Source: Cymodocea nodosa (lineage: Eukaryota > Streptophyta > Magnoliopsida > Alismatales > Cymodoceaceae). From it: DNA of 64,000 nt. The position numbers and the translations under genes were made by a program. Under the pieces are notes generated by a model. That model made no database searches. It saw only the letters and a list, made by a program, of their open reading frames with translations, and was not told where the DNA came from. Below, piece after piece: positions 58,001-64,000 of this stretch. Within the stretch, counting starts at the first letter, position 1; every line of letters starts with the position of its first letter. The stretch is taken from NCBI GenBank assembly GCA_036874045.1, contig CM072346.1, positions 14,298,001 through 14,362,000 on the forward strand. The letters run 5' to 3'.

Positions 58001-59046
58001 ATAAGAGAAGTGATATTCACTGATGGTGGCGTAGACATACTTGTGATAGAGGAGATGGGCATCGATTGAGTTGAAGTAGAAGATGATACCATGAAGAAGC
58101 ACCATAGTCGACGAAGGTGAAGACCAAAGCTAACAAATCAATAAGTGAGGAAGAAGAAAGGAAGACAATAGGAGAAAGGTGTGCTCTTTGGTGCTTCACT
58201 AACTAAGAAGAAAGATAACAGAAAACCCCATCTAGAATCTTTGATTCAAGGGAAAATAAAACAAAAGAATAAATGATAATAAATAGTTGCTATATGTGCA
58301 ACTGTAACCTACCCGACATTCAAATGTAAATGACTTGACATTCTATAATACAAACTTGACATTTCATAATACAGACTCAACATTCCATAATACACTAACA
58401 AGCCTCTTCATAAAGGCATTGCTCCAATCTCGGTTTAAAACTCTCTGTAGCAAACTTACACTTTGCTCCTTTTCGAGAGGACATGTGAAGGAATTATATG
58501 TACAAATTTAAATGTAGGAGACATTAAATATCTTGTATGTCTATAAATGTAAAGACACGATGGTTGGTGTTTCCTCTTCCTCGTAAAAGAAAACACCATT
58601 TCTTGTAACATGGAAGTGCTATGAATACAAGTGAAGTCTGGGAGATAAGCCAGGCCTTGTACTAATTTCCTTTTTGCATATTTCCACTAATATGACCACC
58701 TTTCATCTGCATCTGTCCTCTCATATAACGAGTAACGATCTGTAGCTGTTTGTGAACATAGTCCACTTAGGTGAACCATGAACCTTTGTGCTGTATGTTT
58801 CTTCCTTCCATTCTCTATCGTATATCTGCAACATGATGTCTTTCAGAATGGAACTTGCATTTTAAATATCACAGTTTCATTGCATTTAGCACTTAAAAGT
58901 GAAGGCAGAATGCATGCATCATACGATCGTGCACTTAAAGATGTTTACTTTCACTATTGCTTCAGGAATTGGATGAGGTCTTGCAAAACATGGTACAACC
59001 AAAACTAACACATAAACCTCGACGAACATCTTCAGCTCAATTCTAA
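55094..59046 (+). CDS. Group A bZIP transcription factor (ABI5/AREB-like), 3 exons
   Basis: Coding exons: 55094-55648, 55775-55846 and 58966-59046, 235 residues, stop TAA. A TAG in frame just before the ATG supports the start. Group A features in order: a short conserved block near LAKQSSMFGTNLDDF (21-35); SWDLGKL (64-70); MTLEDFLAKAEAV (82-94); basic region RMIKNRESASRSRARKQ (169-185) with the N-x7-R pair Asn173/Arg181; a three-heptad zipper (Leu191, Leu198, Leu205); and the C-terminal RRTSSAQF (228-235). Group A factors bind ABRE (ACGTG) promoter sites and carry abscisic acid responses; SnRK2 kinases target Ser/Thr in RxxS sites such as the RRTSS tail. At 235 residues it is shorter than most ABF proteins, nearer DPBF/AtbZIP15-type members. 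Exon 1 holds a run of nine G at 55328-55336 coding for glycines. Intron 2 is 3.1 kb and holds a copia insertion. Confidence 0.94.
56496..56758 (-). repeat. LTR copy (3' LTR of the antisense copia element)
   Basis: Shares with the copy at 58129-58400 the words TAACAAATCAA, AGTGAGGA, GGAGAAAGGTGTGCTCTT, GTGCTTCACTAACTAAG, AGAAAACCCCATCTAGAATC, TGATAATAAAT and CATAATACACTAACA, in order. Read on minus it begins TGTTAGTGTATTATG after a GAGGGAGGA polypurine tract. The left (outer) edge is approximate. Confidence 0.85.
58129..58400 (-). repeat. LTR copy (5' LTR of the antisense copia element)
   Basis: The partner of the copy at 56496-56758. It differs mainly by a short insertion, a repeated ATAATACAAACTTGACAT-like unit near 58335-58395. 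The copies have diverged by scattered point changes, so the insertion is not very recent. Confidence 0.85.
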
Positions 59047-60500
59047 CCATATGGTATTTCTTTCCCTTGAAGGGTTTTTTTGTCACAGTTTCTTGGGCTT
59101 GCTCCCGCATCTGTTATTTGTTTCTGCATGTATATACGTTACTGTCTTGGCTCTCTCTCCCTCTCCATTTCTTGTTCAACCTTCTCAAGCAACCAAATTC
59201 CTAACTAGTGTTATGCATGGCATTAGGATGTATTTATTATTTATGCTTTCAGAGTCATCTGCCTGAATTTGCTTTGGCACTTTTAAACTTTCTATACAGC
59301 AACGAGGTTAATTCTCCAACATTAGATAAGCTTTATGGTGATTACTAATGGTGGATAGAACATTCAATCTTTCCTCTACGTCAGAGCTCCTAGGTGGGGC
59401 TTGTGGAATTGGATGGAAGCCTCATAAGCCCACTTGGAAAGATATGCTCAATACTACATACATAAATAAATAATATGTAACAATATTTAACATGTTAATT
59501 AAAATCAGAAGCATAGATCTATAGAAAATCATCAATAGAAACCAGTGTTGGAATCAAAATAAGTTAGGTCTTATCTAATTGTGTTATTCTATGGGTTTAT
59601 CCTTAGGCAAGCACCTTGCTATTTGGTATGAATGGGTGTTTATATACCTTTCTCCTAAGATAAAATGATCATGATGGCTTGAGTGTTTATTAATTAATCA
59701 GGTGTTCCCGTGACTTATAACGGATTATAATTAGTTAAGATTACACGGTTCCAATTACTTAATTAATTAATCAATCAATCCAACACCTACCACATAAAAG
59801 ATCAGTCACGGTTGGGACATCTCGCACGAAACGAAGGTGATTTTATCTACCGACTGCGTTCATTCTTCTTTCATCTGCAATACAAGATCATGCCTTTCGG
59901 ATTATTGATTGAATGATAGGTGTTGTGATGAGGTATGGCTAATCAATGAGTTGGATTTAAAATTCAAACCAACCCACTTGGAGATGATCGGTTCAATTAA
60001 TCACTGGCTAATCAATGAGTTGAAGTGATTTATTTGCTCAAAACATGATTTATCCACAGAAAATTACTAGCGGCAATCATTCTACCGAATCATATGCAGT
60101 TACGTAATAATAATGGTGCGTGAAGACCTGCGACGCATGTCACAAAATAAATGTTTAATAATTTTGCAACGACGCGAAGGAGGTAAAATTGTGAAACCCT
60201 AAGAGGAGGATATACATGAAACCCTAAACCTCTTAATTTTTTGCAAAATGAATTGAACATGTTGATCTATTTATGGTTCGATTCATTTATCCCTAACCTT
60301 GAACCTATTTATGGAACAAGTTAATTGGTTAGGTTCGTAGGTAAGGACTCATTTTGCAATCCTTAACTATGAATTTGAGTTATCATTCCTCGTCAAAGAA
60401 CCCAATTATATGTAACTTAGAGCCTGGACCACCCAACCTGACCCAAGGCTAGGGCTGGGTGGCTCTGGTCAGCCTGGACAAGCCTCAGGCAGAAGCTATG
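59047..60500. other. bZIP 3' flank and intergenic DNA
   Basis: Begins with the bZIP 3' untranslated region. The rest is AT-rich with small internal repeats, for example GGCTAATCAATGAGTTG at 59936 and 60006, and GAAACCCTAA twice near 60193-60230. No gene seen. Confidence 0.45.
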
Positions 60501-61220
60501 GACTAGGTCTGGACTTAGTGGTTAGACCATGGATTTTTGTGATAAAAGATTAGATTTCACTAAATGATGATAGCAAAGTTACTTTGTCACTTACAGTGTT
60601 TTGTTGTGTATTTAAGTTATTTATAAATGATTTCACCTAATGTTCAATGGTATTTACCATTCAAGGTAATCCAAAACTGTTTAATGATATCTGACATGAT
60701 GATTAATGACATGAGTTTGTGGGGATACACAAAGCAACCTTAATATGAGTTGTCTCAGGCAACAATTACTTGCATTGCATCACTATTGGTTAGATTCCAA
60801 CTTAAAGGCATTTAGTTATAATCTAAAACACATGGTAGTTTTGCTAGAATTGGTCAAAAAGATCAAGTTTCAAGTCAAATTCAAAATTAGATTTGAAATT
60901 TGAATTTTCGGTAATTATCGAAAATTAAGGGAAGATGTTAAAGGTGGAGATGGTGGAGAAAATTTAATCCTCTTAATGGTTATAAATAATGTTGATTTAC
61001 AAGAGATTAATCACTTGGAATAATCCACCATCGAAGTTCTAATCCACTGTACACGTTTGATCCTTCGTGTTTATCGCTCTCTGTTCTCTCTCGCGAATAC
61101 CAGCAAGTTTCACACTATTAGTTTTTCAACTTGGTGTGACGACTAAACAAGTAAATCAATGATTTCTCTTACTTGTATTAAGTTGATTTATTGTCGCAAC
61201 ACAACGATCAATAAGGTAAA
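60500..61220. repeat. Possible solo LTR
   Basis: A promoter-like layout sits in the middle: GGTTATAAATA near 60975, then CACCATCGAAG and a C/T-rich CTCTCTGTTCTCTCTCGCG near 61076. This resembles the U3-R part of a copia LTR. I could not define its ends or a target duplication, so the call is tentative. Confidence 0.25.
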
Positions 61221-61254
61221 ACTAATGTATCTCATGATGGTCTCATCTCAACTT

Positions 61255-61480
61255 AGAGGGCGGTTGGAGCGAAGGATACGACGAGAATGGAAATCGAACG
61301 AAGGAATGTCAGAAATTGGACAATGGAAATAGAAAATTTCGTTTTTATGGTAAGAAAATTTATCATTTTCCTTTTATTCAGTAGATACATGCACTAACGT
61401 TTACCTAATAGAATTTAACAATTTTCCTTTCTATTAGTTAAATTTTATCAAACACTAAACACTCGTTAGTTAGTTAGACC
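61255..61480. repeat. Possible diverged relative of the 48.9 kb DNA element
   Basis: Carries a CACTAAC piece followed by ATAGAATTTAACAATTTTCC near 61400-61427, matching CACTAAC and ATGGAATTCAATAATTTTCC near the right end of the element at 48926-49534, and AGAGGGCGGTTGG near 61255 resembles its left end. The pairing of its ends is weak. Confidence 0.25.
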
Positions 61481-62430
61481 ATGGATTTTTAATCGAAAGA
61501 AAAGGTTGATAAAAAAAACGAATAAAAAGGAACTGAAATTCTGGATTTCAATCAAAGTTAAAATTTTAAGATTTTAAAATAGTCTTTAAATGAAAGAATC
61601 TATAATAGTAGTATTTACCATTATTCGTTGCCACGAAAAAGGACGATGGTAGCCATCAAGATGTTTTTATTTATAGAAAAAATCTACTGATTGAAGGATT
61701 TGAATTCACATTTATAAAACTAAGAAAAGTATTTTCATCACTTTGATACATATTATTTATTCAATTGTAAAGAAGTTGGTGATGGGTCGAGAACGGGAAG
61801 GAAAGCCCGAGTTTTTATGTGGAGGACGTGGACTCGTCAACCAAGAGTTAATGTGGAGTACGATCAACTATTTATTAAAACATCAATTTAGTCTAAATTA
61901 TAATTACTATGATTTTTTTTTATTCAAAAGTCAATGCCTGGAGATTGTCTGGTTTTAACATTTTTGAGACCAAGAATCAATACTCATTCAATTAGTTAAA
62001 GCGTCTACTACCGAAATTGGACTGATTTTCCTCGAGGCGCATCTAGGAAACCTTAATTTTCTGGTAAATAAATTAAAAGGTATACGTGATCATATGGATT
62101 AAAAATTCGGTTTAAATTAAATAAATGGAGGAAGACGTAGTTACATCTAATCCTTTTTACCAGTGTACATAAGCAGCATCTTTTTCACATATTTTCGTCT
62201 CACGAAGTGATCTGTTTTCTTCCACGCATCTAATCTTTTTCATCTAAACATGTGTGGTTGTTTTCTTACATTTGATATTTTTCAACGACACTGGTCACAT
62301 AAATGTCGACGACACCAGTTTTCCAAAATTTAAGTATTAATTAATTCTTCGTCTAAACGTTAATTTCAGAACTCATGCAATTGTTCTGATGTCCTGCGTA
62401 CGTAGGGATGGGAAGATAATAAAACCACGT
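61481..62430. other. AT-rich intergenic DNA
   Basis: No gene or repeat family recognised. The 71-codon frame at 61743-61958 has no domain. Confidence 0.45.
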
Positions 62431-62519
62431 GTATGAATGTTTTTTTTTTTTTTTAAAGGAAAAAAAGAAAGAAAGAAAAAAAAAACTTATCATCACCATG
62501 GAGATAATCTTATCAGGAG

Positions 62520-62880
62520 AACGTACGGCCGGGACAGGAGCAAAATGAATGCATGCATGCACGCAATGCATGGTGGACGTTCGCCGTCGTGTACGATTTC
62601 TCACCGTCCGTGGTCGCCACCGGCGCCTTTCTGTCTCACCATGTGGTCGATGGCCTCCGCGCCGGCGCGGCGGCCCCCATTATTATTACACCCATGAATG
62701 CTGGCTTGTTCACATTCATCCGCATGCATGCTTCCGTGGGCGAGACGTGTAGGGCGCCACCACCGCCCATGCAATATTGTGGTTTCCGCCGTAGTCTGTG
62801 GGCGGCCGGTGAGATGTGGTGGTGTGAATGGAGAGCTCAAGTTAAAGCGGCGGAGGAGGAGGAGGAGAGACAGCACTGAA
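62520..62880. other. GC-rich island with two CATGCATG (RY) motifs
   Basis: A local GC-rich block in AT-rich DNA, open in several frames on both strands (for example 62553-62879 plus and 62601-62876 minus) without a recognisable domain. CATGCATG occurs at 62552-62559 and 62723-62730; this is the RY core bound by B3 factors of the ABI3/FUS3/LEC2 type. It could be the first exon or promoter of an unrecognised gene, or transposon-derived. Confidence 0.3.
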
Positions 62881-63497
62881 TGAGGAAGACGATGGATGGA
62901 GAGATCTGTGCTTCGGAATCACCGTATTCTAACTCGAAGTTAGGGTTACGTTGTAGTTTTTACATTTACCAAGATTTGAGTTGTGACGAAAGGTGGCAGA
63001 GGAGCTGTCTCTATATTTAGAATTTAACAAGAAGAAATGTGGTGAAATTCGATAGATAAAATTTAGATATTTATGCATGATAGAAATTATTAGAAAGGAG
63101 TTTTAATACATTCCGTCACTTGTCTTTCATTACCTTTGAGATCCCCCAACCCTCTCCCTTCACAGAGACATCAGCTTCGTTTGTAATAGGCAAAACTTGC
63201 TTCATTTGCTAGTTGTTCATAATGTCCACCCATTCTTCGATCAGCCAACCTTCTTTCCCTCCCTATTTGTTAGTCGTTCATGTTAGTAAGTAAGAATGAG
63301 GGGGGGTAAGGATGCTTCTGTATAGATTTTGACATACCGTCTAGGTATACAAACACCCTCAAAGTGTTTTTGTTCATATATAGATAATCTAGTTATTATT
63401 AATTGGTAGACGACGAGAGTGAATTTCTATCAATAAGATTAGGTGAAAGCATGGAATAATTGATGGGATGATGGAGTTACTTGTAGTATTACACTGA

Positions 63498-63770
63498 GGT
63501 CTCGTCTCATCGACCCTATTCTTAGTGTAACGTAATTAAATTGCATTATGTATTCAAATTATGGATTAATGTAAATTGATTATATAAAGAGTTAACTTTC
63601 TTATTTAATTTCATTTTCGGCTAGTTGAGTGATGTCCCGAGGAATTTAATATTTTGCCATGAAATTTCAAAAATTGTAATAATAATAATAACCAACATTT
63701 ACGATCCAATTAGGGGTTGTCATTTAATTCAATTACATCACATAATGATTATGGTCGACCAAACGAGGCC
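63498..63770. mobile_element. MITE-like element, about 273 bp
   Basis: Imperfect terminal inverted repeats of about 50 bases. The left end begins GGTCTCGTCTCATCGACC and has GTAACGTAATTAAATT further in. The reverse complement of the right end begins GGCCTCGTTTGGTCGACC and has GTGATGTAATTGAATT further in. The middle holds GTTGAGTGATGTCCCGAGG, matching the middle of the element at 10127-10436, so both belong to one family. There is no coding capacity. Confidence 0.6.
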
Positions 63771-64000
63771 CAAAGTTTTGCAATCAAGTTTGTTGCTTCC
63801 ATCCACTTGAAGTTAACTTGTAATAATCTACTTCCTTCCACTACTCTTTAAGTTCCCACAATTTCTCTATTTGATTATATTAATTGTCTTCCAATGCACG
63901 TATTGTTAGTGTAAATGTTCCCAACTTTTTAAAATCACTAACGTTACAAAAAGGAGACAAGATGCAAAGGAAATAAAATCATAGAGAATTTCATTCTCAC

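Larger units (their letters stand above)
56496..58400 (-). mobile_element. Internally deleted Ty1/copia element, antisense in bZIP intron 2
   Basis: Two LTR copies flank a minus-strand remnant. From 58092 downward: a gag start (LDKQNYVLWRASFLALLREY near 57980-57920), TLRKGSMSMDDYIAHTLSL and GGLGQDYEALVTSL (57685-57530), then a CCHC zinc knuckle (C-x2-C-SKLGHSVIN-C near 57300-57260) with one Gln codon turned to TAG. Immediately afterwards comes an RNase H C-terminal remnant (KVEYTALTLVAS near 57120; HIDIKLHFIRDHIKKGN near 56940-56890). Protease, integrase and reverse transcriptase are missing, so it cannot move on its own. Because it lies within an intron and the flanking exons are intact, the host gene can still be spliced. 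Confidence 0.88.

Overview
The window is nuclear DNA from a flowering plant: intron-split genes of plant-specific families, AT-rich introns and intergenic DNA, decayed Ty1/copia retrotransposons and small inverted-repeat transposons. A monocot outside the grasses is my guess, made only from the overall look of the proteins and introns. There is no bacterial, organellar or CRISPR material.

Layout. 1-4.7 kb is AT-rich, with at most a few doubtful exons. 4.7-8.3 kb is repeat-derived: a GC-rich block, a field of short degenerate repeats, then a broken copia pol with its 3' LTR. 9.8-10.4 kb holds two adjacent MITE-like units, and a third relative lies at 63.5-63.8 kb. 11.1-11.4 kb is an intact MINI ZINC FINGER gene. 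12.4-20.8 kb is one old, heavily mutated copia element with two recognisable LTRs, followed by a three-fold ~120 bp repeat. 24.4-27.9 kb (+) is a six-exon gene for the SPF27/BCAS2/MOS4 subunit of the Prp19 spliceosome complex. 31.1-32.5 kb (-) is a four-exon GDSL esterase/lipase-like gene with altered catalytic motifs and a GC-AG intron. 34.0-43.2 kb (-) is a 22-exon, apparently functional ARGONAUTE of the AGO4 clade. 45.7-48.6 kb (+) encodes a UBA2-like RNA-binding protein with one RRM, whose stop codon appears to be assembled by splicing. 48.9-49.5 kb is a PIF/Harbinger-like DNA element with a transposase-like remnant. 55.1-59.0 kb (+) is a group A (ABI5/AREB-like) bZIP gene whose second intron holds an antisense, internally deleted copia element with both LTRs. 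59-64 kb is mostly repeat-like DNA plus a small GC-rich island.

The genes do not form one pathway. They are separate single-copy-looking genes between repeats: two act on RNA or splicing (MOS4-like, UBA2-like), one in RNA-directed DNA methylation (AGO4-like), two in hormone-related transcription (MIF, bZIP), and one is a secreted GDSL protein. The AGO4-clade gene works in the silencing of elements like those around it. The copia elements carry many stops in place of glutamine codons, the pattern left by deamination of methylated cytosine. Exon boundaries were placed by reading splice sites and requiring one open frame that matches family motifs; the reading frame closes exactly in all four spliced genes read through (MOS4-like, GDSL, AGO4-like, bZIP). 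I saw no clearly new biological system; the strongest leads are the unusual GDSL active site, the one-RRM UBA2 protein with a spliced stop, and the transposon-bearing bZIP intron.
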